A stretch of 64,000 nucleotides of DNA, taken from positions 1,750,001-1,814,000 of the forward strand of contig NZ_WKFH01000003.1 in NCBI RefSeq assembly GCF_014884385.1, in the 5' to 3' direction. Position numbers and translations under genes: made by a program. This document shows positions 34,237 to 44,162 of the stretch, piece by piece. The stretch's first letter is position 1. The number at the start of each line of letters is the position of its first letter. Under the pieces are notes generated by a model. That model saw only the letters and a list, made by a program, of their open reading frames with translations. It was not told the origin of the DNA and ran no database searches. The stretch comes from Phycobacter azelaicus. GTDB lineage: Bacteria; Pseudomonadota; Alphaproteobacteria; Rhodobacterales; Rhodobacteraceae.

Positions 34237-34890
34237 TCAGGCCACAAGCAGCTTGAGGCCCTGCGTGACGTCTGACCGGACTGCCAGTCTCAAACCCGGC
34301 TCGTCTCCGGCCTTCAAAGCGGCAATGATAAGTTTATGGTTCTGGGGTGGTTCGGTTCGGCGCAGGCGTCCGTAAAGCGCGCGCATCGTCGGCCCCAGCT
34401 GCAGCCAGACCGTTTCCGCCATGGCCAGCATCGCGGGCGCCTGGGCGCGCAGGTAAAGCGTGCGGTGAAACTCCAGGTTGGTCCGAATGTATCCAACGGC
34501 GTCACGTTTTGAGACCATTTCCGCGACGGTTGCATTTATCGCCTGCAACCTGTCGATCAGCGCCATATGGGCGCGGGGCAGGGCGCGACTGGACAGCTCA
34601 ACCTCAAGAAGCGATCTGAGCGCTGCCAGTTCTTCAATCCGCTCGTTGCTTAGTTCAGGTGTGGAGACCCGCCCCGAGGACGACAGGAACAGCGCCCCTT
34701 CCGCCACAAGGCGGCGCACCGCTTCCCGTGCCGGGGTCATCGAGACATCGAACTCATGGCCGATTCCACGCAGGGTCAGCGCTTCACCCGGAGCGATCTC
34801 GCCATGCATGATGCGCGTGCGTAAAGTCCGGTAGACGCGGTCATGCGCAGAGGACAGCTGTTCGGATGTGGAGCGGGTGGACAAGGTCAT
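34237..34890 (-). CDS. GntR-family regulator with FCD domain
   Basis: A 217-residue FadR-type regulator. The GntR winged helix covers about residues 15-80 (TLRGIGHEFDVSMTPAREAVRRL) and the helical FCD effector domain residues 88-210 (RSLLEVELSSRAL, NLEFHRTLY). FCD proteins usually bind small carboxylates through metal-coordinating histidines. It converges on the BKACE-aminotransferase operon and is the likely regulator of it. A perfect TTGTGATCACAA palindrome directly upstream of its start suggests autoregulation. The ribosome site is poor. Confidence 0.9.
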   Translation of the reverse strand: MTLSTRSTSEQLSSAHDRVYRTLRTRIMHGEIAPGEALTLRGIGHEFDVSMTPAREAVRRLVAEGALFLSSSGRVSTPELSNERIEELAALRSLLEVELSSRALPRAHMALIDRLQAINATVAEMVSKRDAVGYIRTNLEFHRTLYLRAQAPAMLAMAETVWLQLGPTMRALYGRLRRTEPPQNHKLIIAALKAGDEPGLRLAVRSDVTQGLKLLVA

Positions 34891-34896
34891 GAGTTC

Positions 34897-34908
34897 TTGT
34901 GATCACAA
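34897..34908. promoter_or_regulatory. GntR-type operator
   Basis: Perfect palindrome TTGTGATCACAA six bases upstream of the GntR start codon. It fits the T-GT-(N)-AC-A pattern of FadR-subfamily sites and covers the leader, where binding would block initiation. Confidence 0.6.
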
Positions 34909-34965
34909 AAAGCGCCAAGGTCAATGTGCCATGATTAAGCAGACCTGTTCTCGGAAGCTTGGGAA

Positions 34966-35652
34966 TCAGTCTGTGAAAATATAGCGGTGCAACTGACTTC
35001 CGTTCTTGCGCAGCCAGTCCCGTGGCGCCCGATAGTCGCCATATAGCGTGTGAACCAGTGACCAGAAGGCGGGCGCATGATTCATCTCTTGCAGGTGTGC
35101 GACTTCATGGGCCGCGACATAGCGGAGCACCTCTGGCGGCGCCAGGATGAGCCGCCATGAATACATCAGTGCTCCGGCAGAGGAACAGGATCCCCAGCGT
35201 GACCGGGTGTCGCGCAGCGTGAGGCGCGAGAAGGGCTGCCCGAGCTGCGCGGCATAGTCATCTGAAGCCGCCGCCAAATGGTCGCGAGCTAGTTCCTTGA
35301 GATAACGCTCAAGGGATTTTGCCGGTCGTTTTCCCCCTACTAGAAGCTCTTCACCGACAATGCGAACACCGCGAGCGTGCCCTTGTGCAACGCGCAACGC
35401 GCGGCCCGCCACCGGTAGGACTGTACCAAAGCTCACTGCGACCACCTCGGGCTGACGCGACAGGTGGCCACGGATCCAGCCCTCCTTTTCAGCGGCAAAA
35501 TCCAGCGCCTCCCGCTCTGGCAGGCTTTTGGGCAAGGTCAGCGTCACCCGGCCATCCAGGGATGAGACGCGCAGGCTGATCCGCCGCGCACGGGCCGAGC
35601 GCCGCAGGATCAGCGGCACCGGCGGATCTCCTGGCAGGTGATGGGCGCTCAT
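34966..35652 (-). CDS. YgjP-type zinc metallopeptidase-like protein (DUF45)
   Basis: A 228-residue WELM/SprT-like protein. The zinc site is HEVAHLQEMNHAPAFW (HExxH plus a distal His, residues about 183-198), preceded by the strand GALMYSWRLILAPPEVL. The N-terminal half is beta-rich, as in E. coli YgjP. Biochemical function in this family is largely unknown; peptidase activity is inferred from the motif. ATG 35652 follows AAGGAG. It is divergent from the TIGR02300 protein gene. Confidence 0.9.
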   Translation of the reverse strand: MSAHHLPGDPPVPLILRRSARARRISLRVSSLDGRVTLTLPKSLPEREALDFAAEKEGWIRGHLSRQPEVVAVSFGTVLPVAGRALRVAQGHARGVRIVGEELLVGGKRPAKSLERYLKELARDHLAAASDDYAAQLGQPFSRLTLRDTRSRWGSCSSAGALMYSWRLILAPPEVLRYVAAHEVAHLQEMNHAPAFWSLVHTLYGDYRAPRDWLRKNGSQLHRYIFTD

Positions 35653-35750
35653 TGGCTCTCCTTTGGGGCAAAGGCTTTGACAGTACATCCCTCATATGGC
35701 AAGGCACCTGAATCGTCGATACGACTCACCAGTAAATCAAGGGGATCCAC

Positions 35751-36074
35751 ATGCCCAAGGAAGAATGGGGTGTAAAGCGCGTTTGCCCGACCACCGGAAA
35801 ACGCTTTTATGACCTGAACAAGGACCCGATCGTCAGCCCCTACACGGGCGAGGTCGTTGCGCTCGACACCGGCAAGAGCCGCATGATCGAGGCCGACTCC
35901 GAAGATGCGGCCACGCTCAAGGCCAAGGAGAACACCGACGGTGATGATGTCGTTCTGGAGGATGACGAGGACGTCGATCTGGATCTGGGCGATGATGTTC
36001 TGGACGATGACGATGACGACAACGTCTCGCTGGACGAAATCGCGGACGTCGCATCCGAAGACGACGACTCCTGA
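35751..36074 (+). CDS. TIGR02300-family acidic protein (FYDLNK)
   Basis: A 107-residue protein. The N-terminal 40 residues (GVKRVCPTTGKRFYDLNKDP, then SPYTGE) are highly conserved in alphaproteobacteria. The rest is strongly acidic, with runs of Asp and Glu such as LDDDDDDN. The conserved part resembles a small zinc-ribbon-like fold with one cysteine left. Function is unknown; the acidic tail suggests binding to a basic partner. AAGGGG precedes ATG 35751. In related genomes the gene is often found next to a tRNA-Ala, as here. Confidence 0.88.
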   Translation: MPKEEWGVKRVCPTTGKRFYDLNKDPIVSPYTGEVVALDTGKSRMIEADSEDAATLKAKENTDGDDVVLEDDEDVDLDLGDDVLDDDDDDNVSLDEIADVASEDDDS

Positions 36075-36087
36075 TGTCGCGGCGGCT

Positions 36088-36108
36088 GGAGGGCATAAAA
36101 TGCCCTCC
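36088..36108 (+). terminator. terminator-like hairpin after the TIGR02300 gene
   Basis: GGAGGGCAT (36088-36096), loop AAA, ATGCCCTCC (36100-36108): a perfect nine-base-pair stem, 13 bases after the stop. Only a short T-run follows. Confidence 0.65.
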
Positions 36109-36196
36109 TTCAGTCGGCGTACAGGCCGCCTGAGACACTCTTCAAAGCCGAATAGCCGTGACCGGAAAAATCTCCAAATGATGATGCATTTTGCTC

Positions 36197-36225
36197 TTGC
36201 AGCCTGCGCCATCGTCCCTTAAATG
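36197..36225 (+). promoter_or_regulatory. candidate tRNA-Ala promoter
   Basis: TTGCAG (36197-36202), 17 bases, TAAATG (36220-36225), 41 bases before the tRNA. Reasonable spacing and position; not otherwise supported. Confidence 0.4.
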
Positions 36226-36266
36226 ACCTCTCACACCGACCGGGCAGCACTTGGTTGGGTGGAAAT

Positions 36267-36342
<76 letters not shown>

Positions 36343-36582
36343 AAATCTTCTTTACATATATGCGCTTGAGAGCTGGTGAGGCGCGGTGTCTCTGGTTATC
36401 TGCCTGGTTTTGCAGCTCGGGTAGCTGGCTATGTGTCCCGGATGCTCGCTTTTTGTGCATCTACTGCAGTCCACTACCTGGTTCGTGGGGCGGTCCACGG
36501 GCCAACCTACGCCGTTCTTGTTGTGCGCAGTGTTTGGTGATACACTTCAAACGGGTGGTGGGTCCATGCCTTTGGAGGCGCC

Positions 36583-37107
36583 ATGTGGTACCGTATCGAT
36601 CATCAGAATGTTTTGCGTGAAGTCAGTTCAGACTGGGATGACTTTGCAGTAGAGACTCGCTCATCAGATGCCTGCCAATATAGGGTCATCAACAGGCCGC
36701 TTTTGGGGTTCGTTTCGGACATTGCGACGCGATCGTTTCTCAACGCTCTATTCTTTAATGTCAGGGAGACAGCATCCCCCATCGCGCTATCCTACCGTTG
36801 CGATGGGCCTGATATCAGGCGCTTGTTTGAAATGATCATCGAGCCGACGTCAGAGAGCGGGCTCATGGTCCGTCATGAGCCGGTTGCGATCACACAGGGT
36901 TCGTCAGTCCTGCGCATCCCGTCCCCCAAAGCAACATGTCAATGCACTCAGTGCCTGCGTTACCATGTAAGCGGTGACTGGATTGAGGGTATCTTGACGG
37001 ATCCCGGGCCTGGAACCCTGATCCCCCGACGGATTTGCTTTGACTGCCGTAAGGCAGCCATGGACGCAATTTCTGGATCGCAAACCGTCAGAGCGCTGGC
37101 TGGCTGA
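36583..37107 (+). CDS. orphan PAS-like protein with C-terminal zinc-binding cysteines
   Basis: A 174-residue protein. Residues 5-100 resemble a PAS-like sensor domain seen in other proteobacterial hypotheticals: VSSDWDDFAVET, NRPLLGFVSDIATRSFLNALF, YRCDGPDIRRLFEM. Residues 118-165 hold CQCTQC and, after a GDWIEG segment, ICFDC, a likely zinc ribbon. The base composition is less GC-rich than that of the ribosomal genes beside it. It lies between tRNA-Ala and rplO, where the ribosomal-protein operon is interrupted, with no same-strand partner. GGAGG is upstream of ATG 36583. It is probably a small sensor; the ligand is unknown. The 240 bases before it show no gene. Confidence 0.7.
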   Translation: MWYRIDHQNVLREVSSDWDDFAVETRSSDACQYRVINRPLLGFVSDIATRSFLNALFFNVRETASPIALSYRCDGPDIRRLFEMIIEPTSESGLMVRHEPVAITQGSSVLRIPSPKATCQCTQCLRYHVSGDWIEGILTDPGPGTLIPRRICFDCRKAAMDAISGSQTVRALAG

Positions 37108-37250
37108 CTTCTGAGTTGCACCGGGGTTGAAACGCTTATCGCTTGGGGCTATACGCCCCCGGTGGCCTTGCGCCGCAGAATCAAAACCAAGAAACGCCGA
37201 GTCTGCCTCATCACGCTTCGCGGGGCACGTCCGGCTTTAGGAGAAGCGAT

Positions 37251-37721
37251 ATGAAACTCAACGAACTGCGCGATAATCCAGGCGCCGCGAAGAAACGCAC
37301 CCGTGTTGGCCGTGGCCCCGGCTCCGGCAAGGGTAAGATGGGTGGCCGTGGTATCAAAGGTCAGAAATCCCGTTCGGGTGTGGCCATCAACGGCTACGAA
37401 GGCGGCCAGATGCCGCTGTACCAGCGTCTGCCGAAGCGCGGCTTCAACAAGCCGAACCGCAAGGCATTTGCTGTTGTGAACCTCGGCCTGATCCAGAAAT
37501 TCATCGACGCAGGCAAGCTGGACGCCGCAACCATCACCGAAGATTCGCTGATCGAATCCGGCCTGGTGCGCCGCAAGAAGGACGGTATCCGCATTCTTGC
37601 CAAGGGTGAGTTTTCTGCCAAGTCCAACATCACTGTCACCGGCGCCTCCAAGGCTGCTGTCGAGGCAGTTGAAAAGGCGGGCGGCACCCTGACCGTGGCA
37701 ACAGCAGCTGCAGCTGAGTAA
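37251..37721 (+). CDS. rplO: 50S ribosomal protein L15
   Basis: A 156-residue L15. It begins [20 protein letters not shown] and contains [20 protein letters not shown] and [18 protein letters not shown], both characteristic. It binds 23S rRNA in late assembly of the large subunit. GGAGAAG precedes ATG 37251. It begins the spc-like block here; rpmD, rpsE and the upstream spc genes are not in front of it, so the operon is split at this point. A terminator-like hairpin separates it from secY. Confidence 0.97.
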   Translation: MKLNELRDNPGAAKKRTRVGRGPGSGKGKMGGRGIKGQKSRSGVAINGYEGGQMPLYQRLPKRGFNKPNRKAFAVVNLGLIQKFIDAGKLDAATITEDSLIESGLVRRKKDGIRILAKGEFSAKSNITVTGASKAAVEAVEKAGGTLTVATAAAAE

Positions 37722-37773
37722 CGGCTTGTGAGCGGCGCCGATGCCGCTTACATAGGTCATCAGTTTTCCCATA

Positions 37774-37810
37774 CGCCGTCCGAGCCGGAAAACGGTCCGG
37801 GCGGCGTTTT
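37774..37810 (+). terminator. hairpin between rplO and secY
   Basis: CGCCGTCCGAGCCG (37774-37787), loop GAAAA, CGGTCCGGGCGGCG (37793-37806), pairing over 14 positions with one mismatch and two G-U pairs, then TTTT. It lies inside the operon and is probably a partial terminator. Confidence 0.65.
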
Positions 37811-37830
37811 CGCAAAAAGAGACCCATTTC

Positions 37831-39191
<1,361 letters not shown>

Positions 39192-39195
<4 letters not shown>

Positions 39196-39833
39196 ATATC
39201 ATTCTCTTGGGCCCGCCCGGGGCCGGTAAAGGCACGCAAGCGCGTCATCTTGTAGAAACCCGTGGCATGGTGCAGCTTAGCACTGGTGACATGCTGCGCG
39301 ATGCTCAGGCCAGCGGCAGCGAGATGGGCAAAAAGGTTGCCGAGGTTATCGCCCGTGGAGAGCTGGTCACGGATGAGATCGTGATTGGCCTGATCCGTGA
39401 GAAGATCGCGGAAGGCGCCGAAGGTGGATTTATCTTCGACGGTTTTCCCCGCACGCTCGCGCAGGCCGATGCGCTGACAGTTCTTCTGTCGGATATGGGC
39501 CAAAGTCTGGATGCGGTCATTGAAATGTCGGTTGACGATGCAGCTCTGGTTGCCCGCATCACTGGCCGATCTACCTGCGGCGACTGTGGCGAGGTCTACC
39601 ACGATGAGACCAAACCCTGGCCTGCCGATGGGAAATGCTCCAATTGCGGCAGCACTAACATCAAGCGCCGCGCCGACGACAATGAGGACAGCCTCAAGAC
39701 CCGTCTGATGGAATACTACAAGAAGACTTCGCCGCTGATTGGTTACTACTACGCCAAGGGCAAGCTGAAGAAGGTTGATGGGCTGGCCTCGATCGGGGAT
39801 GTGCAAGCCTCGATTGCCAAGATCCTCGGCTAA
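39192..39833 (+). CDS. adk: adenylate kinase
   Basis: A 213-residue adenylate kinase. P-loop [11 protein letters not shown] at residues 7-17, [11 protein letters not shown], and a zinc-type LID with CGDC and CSNC (residues about 130-155), as found in many alphaproteobacteria. It interconverts ATP and AMP with two ADP. It is translationally coupled to secY by an ATGA overlap, the usual order in ribosomal-protein operons, and followed by a strong terminator. Confidence 0.97.
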
Positions 39834-39858
39834 GCCGGTTCTCAAAAACGACACATTG

Positions 39859-39884
39859 GAGCCGGGTCGCCCGGCTCTTTTTTA
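39859..39884 (+). terminator. intrinsic terminator after adk
   Basis: GAGCCGGG (39859-39866), loop TCG, CCCGGCTC (39870-39877), then TTTTTTT. A textbook terminator that should divide rplO-secY-adk from rpsM-rplQ. Confidence 0.9.
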
Positions 39885-39948
39885 TCCCGGACCTGCGACG
39901 GCACATTCTGATAAAACCCGAAACTTGCATGTTTCTTTGGTGTCCGGG

Positions 39949-39977
39949 TTGACGTGATTGTCAAATGCACATAGGGA
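39949..39977 (+). promoter_or_regulatory. candidate rpsM-operon promoter
   Basis: TTGACG (39949-39954), 17 bases, TAGGGA (39972-39977), 156 bases before the rpsM start and just after the adk terminator. The strong -35 and the position support it; the rest of the 299-base gap has no gene. Confidence 0.55.
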
Positions 39978-40132
39978 AGCCCATCCCTATTGGGAATCAA
40001 TCCAGACGACGGGATTCTTCCGTCGTTTGACTACCTCGAGACAAGCTTGACGATCCGGCGGACCTGCCATTGTTGAGCGTTGTGAAAAAAGGTTCTGGAG
40101 CTACGGAACCGCAACGAAAAGGAAAGTGACAC

Positions 40133-40501
40133 GTGGCACGTATTGCCGGCGTAAACATCCCGACTGCCAAACGGGTCCCCATCGCCCTCACCTATATCAC
40201 CGGTATCGGCACAACCTCCGCTCAGGCCATCTGCGAAGCAGTGGGCATCGACGTAACCCGTCGCGTGAATGAGCTGTCCGACTCCGAAGTTCTGGCCATC
40301 CGCGAGCACATTGACGCGAACTACACCGTTGAAGGTGATCTGCGTCGTGAAGTGCAGATGAACATCAAGCGTCTGATGGATCTGGGCTGCTACCGTGGCC
40401 TGCGCCACCGCCGCAACCTGCCAGTTCGCGGCCAGCGGACCCACACTAACGCACGCACCCGCAAAGGCCCCGCAAAGGCCATTGCCGGTAAGAAGAAATA
40501 A
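40133..40501 (+). CDS. rpsM: 30S ribosomal protein S13
   Basis: A 122-residue S13: [18 protein letters not shown] at the start, the helix-turn-helix-like [14 protein letters not shown], and a basic tail ([20 protein letters not shown]) that reaches tRNA at the P site. The start is GTG 40133, preceded by AAAAGGAAA. It heads the alpha operon rpsM-rpsK-rpoA-rplQ. rpsD is absent, as is usual in alphaproteobacteria. Confidence 0.97.
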   Translation: MARIAGVNIPTAKRVPIALTYITGIGTTSAQAICEAVGIDVTRRVNELSDSEVLAIREHIDANYTVEGDLRREVQMNIKRLMDLGCYRGLRHRRNLPVRGQRTHTNARTRKGPAKAIAGKKK

Positions 40502-40516
40502 GGGAGGATCCGGAAC

Positions 40517-40906
40517 ATGGCACGCGATAAATCCCGCATTAAGCGCAAAGAGCGCAAGAACATCGCCTCTGGTGTTGCGCATGTGAACTCTTCGTTCAAC
40601 AACACCAAGATCCTGATCTCCGACGTTCAGGGCAACGCGATCTCCTGGTCCTCTGCTGGTACCATGGGTTTCAAGGGCTCCCGTAAGTCCACGCCCTATG
40701 CTGCTCAGATGGCTGCCGAAGACGCAGGCAAGAAAGCTCAGGAACACGGCGTAAAGACCCTTGAGGTCGAAGTTCAGGGCCCCGGTTCGGGTCGTGAATC
40801 CGCGCTGCGCGCTCTGGCTGCAATCGGTTTCAACATCACCTCGATCCGTGACGTGACCCCGATCGCCCACAACGGCTGCCGCCCGCCGAAGCGTCGCCGC
40901 GTCTAA
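40517..40906 (+). CDS. rpsK: 30S ribosomal protein S11
   Basis: A 129-residue S11 beginning [15 protein letters not shown]. It contains [14 protein letters not shown] and [20 protein letters not shown], and ends [18 protein letters not shown]. It lies in the 30S platform near the E site. It follows rpsM by 15 bases with GGAGG upstream. Confidence 0.97.
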   Translation: MARDKSRIKRKERKNIASGVAHVNSSFNNTKILISDVQGNAISWSSAGTMGFKGSRKSTPYAAQMAAEDAGKKAQEHGVKTLEVEVQGPGSGRESALRALAAIGFNITSIRDVTPIAHNGCRPPKRRRV

Positions 40907-40921
40907 GATTTCAGACTATCG

Positions 40922-40952
40922 CTGGGGCCCCGCTTGATTTGTCGGGCCCCAG
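40922..40952 (+). terminator. hairpin between rpsK and rpoA
   Basis: CTGGGGCCC (40922-40930), a 13-base loop, GGGCCCCAG (40944-40952). A perfect nine-base-pair stem followed only by a loose T-run, so perhaps an attenuator or processing site and not a full stop. Confidence 0.5.
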
Positions 40953-41020
40953 TCCGTCATTTTGAACCTCGGGCGTCCGCACCTTTGGACATGGGGCGTG
41001 GACAGGAATGGAGGGATTGC

Positions 41021-42037
41021 ATGATCCATAAAAATTGGGCCGAATTGATCAAGCCGACGCAGCTTGAAGTGAAGCCGGGAAATGACCCCGCACGTCAGGC
41101 AACTGTCGTTGCAGAACCGCTCGAGCGCGGCTTTGGTCTGACCCTTGGCAACGCGCTGCGCCGCGTTCTGATGAGCTCGCTGCAAGGCGCGGCCATCACC
41201 AGTGTTCAGATCGACAACGTCCTGCACGAGTTTTCTAGCGTTGCCGGCGTACGTGAAGACGTTACCGACATCATCCTGAACCTCAAGGGTGTGTCCCTGC
41301 GCATGGAAGTCGAAGGCCACAAGCGTCTGTCGATCAATGCGAAGGGTCCGGCAATCGTTACTGCAGGTGATATCTCCGAGAGCGCCGGTATCGAGATCCT
41401 GAATCGCGATCACGTGATCTGCCACCTCGATGATGGCGCCGATCTGTTCATGGAGCTGACCGTGAACACGGGTAAGGGGTATGTCTCTGCCGAGAAGAAC
41501 AAGCCGGAAGATGCGCCCATCGGTCTGATCCCGATCGATGCGATCTATTCGCCGGTGAAAAAGGTCTCCTATGACGTTCAGCCGACCCGTGAAGGTCAGG
41601 TTCTGGACTATGACAAGCTGACCATGAAAGTGGAAACCGACGGTTCTGTCTCGCCGGATGATGCCGTGGCCTATGCTGCGCGCATTCTGCAGGATCAGCT
41701 GTCGATCTTCGTGAACTTCGAAGAGCCCGAATCCGCTGGTCGCCAGGACGAGGACGACGGTCTCGAGTTCAACCCGCTTCTCTTGAAGAAGGTGGACGAG
41801 CTGGAACTGTCCGTGCGTTCGGCAAACTGCTTGAAGAACGATAACATCGTTTACATCGGTGATCTGATTCAGAAGACCGAAGCGGAAATGCTCCGCACCC
41901 CGAACTTTGGCCGCAAGTCCCTGAACGAAATCAAGGAAGTGCTGTCTGGCATGGGCCTGCACCTGGGCATGGACGTCGAGGACTGGCCGCCGGACAACAT
42001 CGAAGATCTGGCCAAGAAGTTCGAAGACTCGTTCTAA
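41021..42037 (+). CDS. rpoA: DNA-directed RNA polymerase subunit alpha
   Basis: A 338-residue alpha subunit. The N-terminal dimerisation domain has [19 protein letters not shown]; the C-terminal domain (after residue 255) has [20 protein letters not shown] and [12 protein letters not shown] for UP-element and activator contacts. ATG 41021 is preceded by GGAGG. It is part of the alpha operon. Confidence 0.98.
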   Translation: MIHKNWAELIKPTQLEVKPGNDPARQATVVAEPLERGFGLTLGNALRRVLMSSLQGAAITSVQIDNVLHEFSSVAGVREDVTDIILNLKGVSLRMEVEGHKRLSINAKGPAIVTAGDISESAGIEILNRDHVICHLDDGADLFMELTVNTGKGYVSAEKNKPEDAPIGLIPIDAIYSPVKKVSYDVQPTREGQVLDYDKLTMKVETDGSVSPDDAVAYAARILQDQLSIFVNFEEPESAGRQDEDDGLEFNPLLLKKVDELELSVRSANCLKNDNIVYIGDLIQKTEAEMLRTPNFGRKSLNEIKEVLSGMGLHLGMDVEDWPPDNIEDLAKKFEDSF

Positions 42038-42176
42038 GATACCGGGGAGGGCTGCGGCCCTCTCCAGCCTTAAATGCCCACAGTGGTGGGGACGATCTGG
42101 GCAAACCCGCCCCAAGGAGAGCGGCTGACACGCATCGGCCGCCAGACAAAGCAAAACCTTTAGAAGGAATTAGAAA

Positions 42177-42602
42177 ATGCGTCACGCACGTGGATACCGC
42201 CGCCTGAACCGCACCCATGAGCACCGCAAGGCTCTGTTTGCAAACATGGCTGGCTCGCTCATCGAGCATGAGCAGATCAAAACCACTCTGCCCAAGGCAA
42301 AAGAACTGCGCCCGATCGTTGAGAAACTGATCACCCTGGCGAAAAAAGGCGACCTGCATTCGCGCCGCAACGCTGCGTCGCGTCTGAAGGAAGACCAGTA
42401 TGTCACCAAACTCTTTGACGTGCTGGGCCCCCGCTACAAAGACCGTCAGGGCGGCTATGTTCGCATCCTGAAGGCCGGTTTCCGTTACGGTGACATGGCT
42501 CCGATGGCGATCATCGAATTCGTTGATCGTGACGTGAACGCCAAAGGCGCAGCTGACAAGGCCCGCGTTGCCGAGGCCGAAGCGGCAGCTGACGAAGAAT
42601 AA
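42177..42602 (+). CDS. rplQ: 50S ribosomal protein L17
   Basis: A 141-residue L17 beginning [20 protein letters not shown], with [21 protein letters not shown] short alanine/acidic tail ([16 protein letters not shown]) extends beyond the enteric form. It ends the alpha operon and is followed by a strong terminator. GAAGGA lies upstream of ATG 42177. Confidence 0.97.
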   Translation: MRHARGYRRLNRTHEHRKALFANMAGSLIEHEQIKTTLPKAKELRPIVEKLITLAKKGDLHSRRNAASRLKEDQYVTKLFDVLGPRYKDRQGGYVRILKAGFRYGDMAPMAIIEFVDRDVNAKGAADKARVAEAEAAADEE

Positions 42603-42632
42603 GAACGCGGTCCATCCGGACTGACTTTCAGA

Positions 42633-42663
42633 CCCTCCCAGCCTGTCTGGGAGGGTTTTTTCG
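42633..42663 (+). terminator. intrinsic terminator after rplQ
   Basis: ACCCTCCCAG (42633-42642), loop CCTGT, CTGGGAGGGT (42648-42657), then a run of T. A perfect ten-base-pair stem; it ends the ribosomal block. Confidence 0.92.
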
Positions 42664-42773
42664 TGTCCGAACTTGCAGCCGCAGACGCGCCGATCCTTCT
42701 GCAGGTGCTTGCATTCCCCATCTTCGCTCCGCATATCCTGAGAGAACAGTGAGACTGAGGCAATGAGGCTGAT

Positions 42774-44159
42774 ATGATCCGAGCCCTGTTGGTGACAATG
42801 ACGATGGTCTTTGGCGTGCAGGCTGCAGCACAGACGCGGGTGCCGCAGTCACAGGCTGAGATCTCTCTGGGGTTCGCGCCGCTTGTGAAAGAGGCGGCTC
42901 CGGCGGTGGTGAACATCTACGCCAAGATCGTCACCCAGACGCGGCAACGCTCGCCCTTTGCCGGTGATCCCTTCTTTGACGACTTTTTCCGTAACTTTGC
43001 CAATCCACGTCCGCGGGTTCAGAACTCGCTTGGCTCGGGCGTGATCTTGTCGGAGGACGGGATAGTGGTTTCGAACTATCACGTGGTTGGCATGGCCACC
43101 GAAATCCGGGTCGTGACCACGGACCGGCGCGAATATGATGCCGAAGTCATCCTTGCGGATCAGGCCAGCGATTTGGCCATCCTTCGGCTGGAGGAGGCAG
43201 AGGGCCTGCCGTTCCTTCGGCTCCGCGACAGCGATCGTGTCGAGGTGGGCGAGCTGGCGCTGGCCATTGGCAACCCCTTTGGGGTGGGGCAAACGGTCAG
43301 CAGCGGCATCATTTCGGGGCTGGCCCGTACCGGCACCGGCACCGGAGAGGGGTTCGGCTATTACATCCAGACCGACGCGCCGATCAATCCCGGCAACTCG
43401 GGCGGGGCGCTGATTGATGTGAATGGCGATCTCATCGGGATCAACACACGGATCCTCAGCCGCTCGGGCGGCTCCAACGGAATCGGATTTGCCATTCCTT
43501 CGAATCTGGTGCGTGAGTTCCTGCATCAGGCCAGCAAAGGAGTCGAAGCCTTTGAGCGTCCTTGGGCGGGTATGACCGGGCAGCCGGTAGATGCGGATCT
43601 GGCTGCCTCCTTCGGGATGGATCTGCCGGAGGGCATGGTGATTTCCGAACTGCACCCCGAAAGCCCCTTTGCCAACGCAGGTTTCCAGGTGGGCGACGTC
43701 ATAACCGCTGTCGATGGAGAACCGGTGAACTCTCCTTCGGAGATGCTGTTCCGCATGACTATAGCGGGTCTTGGCGGGACATCGGAGGTTGAGCGCTTGC
43801 GCGGCGGCGCGCGTGAGGTGGTCGCAGTTGCTATGTATGCTGCGCCGGATGAACCGAAGGCGGCTCTTGTCGAACTTGGCGAACGCAGTGTTCTGCCGGG
43901 GCTCAAGGTTGCGGGCGTCAACCCAAGGGTCATCACCGATATGCAGTTGCCCCTGTCAGCCAAAGGCGTCGTTGTAGTCGATCCCGGCCCCTATGGCGCC
44001 CGCGCAGGACTGCAGCGGGGGGATTTGCTTTTGGGCATCAACCGCGAAGAAGTCACAAGCCCCGGAGAGGTTGCGGATGTCCTTGCCGAGACCGGGCGCT
44101 GGCTGTCGATTGACCTGTTGCGCCGGGGCCAGCGCGTCAGTCTGCGCATGCGGCTTTGA
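42774..44159 (+). CDS. DegP/DegQ-like periplasmic serine protease (HtrA family)
   Basis: A 461-residue exported protease. Signal peptide IRALLVTMTMVFGVQAAAQ, trypsin-like domain with catalytic His in VVSNYHVVG, Asp in QASDLAILRL and Ser in NPGNSGGALIDVNG, then two PDZ domains (ELHPESPFANAGFQVGDVI and VVVDPGPYGARAGLQRGDLL). It degrades or chaperones misfolded envelope proteins. GAGG lies upstream of ATG 42774. It is followed after three bases by rarA, a pairing that is common in Rhodobacterales. Confidence 0.93.
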   Translation: MIRALLVTMTMVFGVQAAAQTRVPQSQAEISLGFAPLVKEAAPAVVNIYAKIVTQTRQRSPFAGDPFFDDFFRNFANPRPRVQNSLGSGVILSEDGIVVSNYHVVGMATEIRVVTTDRREYDAEVILADQASDLAILRLEEAEGLPFLRLRDSDRVEVGELALAIGNPFGVGQTVSSGIISGLARTGTGTGEGFGYYIQTDAPINPGNSGGALIDVNGDLIGINTRILSRSGGSNGIGFAIPSNLVREFLHQASKGVEAFERPWAGMTGQPVDADLAASFGMDLPEGMVISELHPESPFANAGFQVGDVITAVDGEPVNSPSEMLFRMTIAGLGGTSEVERLRGGAREVVAVAMYAAPDEPKAALVELGERSVLPGLKVAGVNPRVITDMQLPLSAKGVVVVDPGPYGARAGLQRGDLLLGINREEVTSPGEVADVLAETGRWLSIDLLRRGQRVSLRMRL

Positions 44160-44162
44160 GCA

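Noticed and set aside
40916..42154. A 412-codon open frame antisense to rpoA
   Set aside because: It is a mirror of the conserved rpoA frame; such long antisense frames are common in GC-rich DNA, and it has no ribosome site or recognisable protein.
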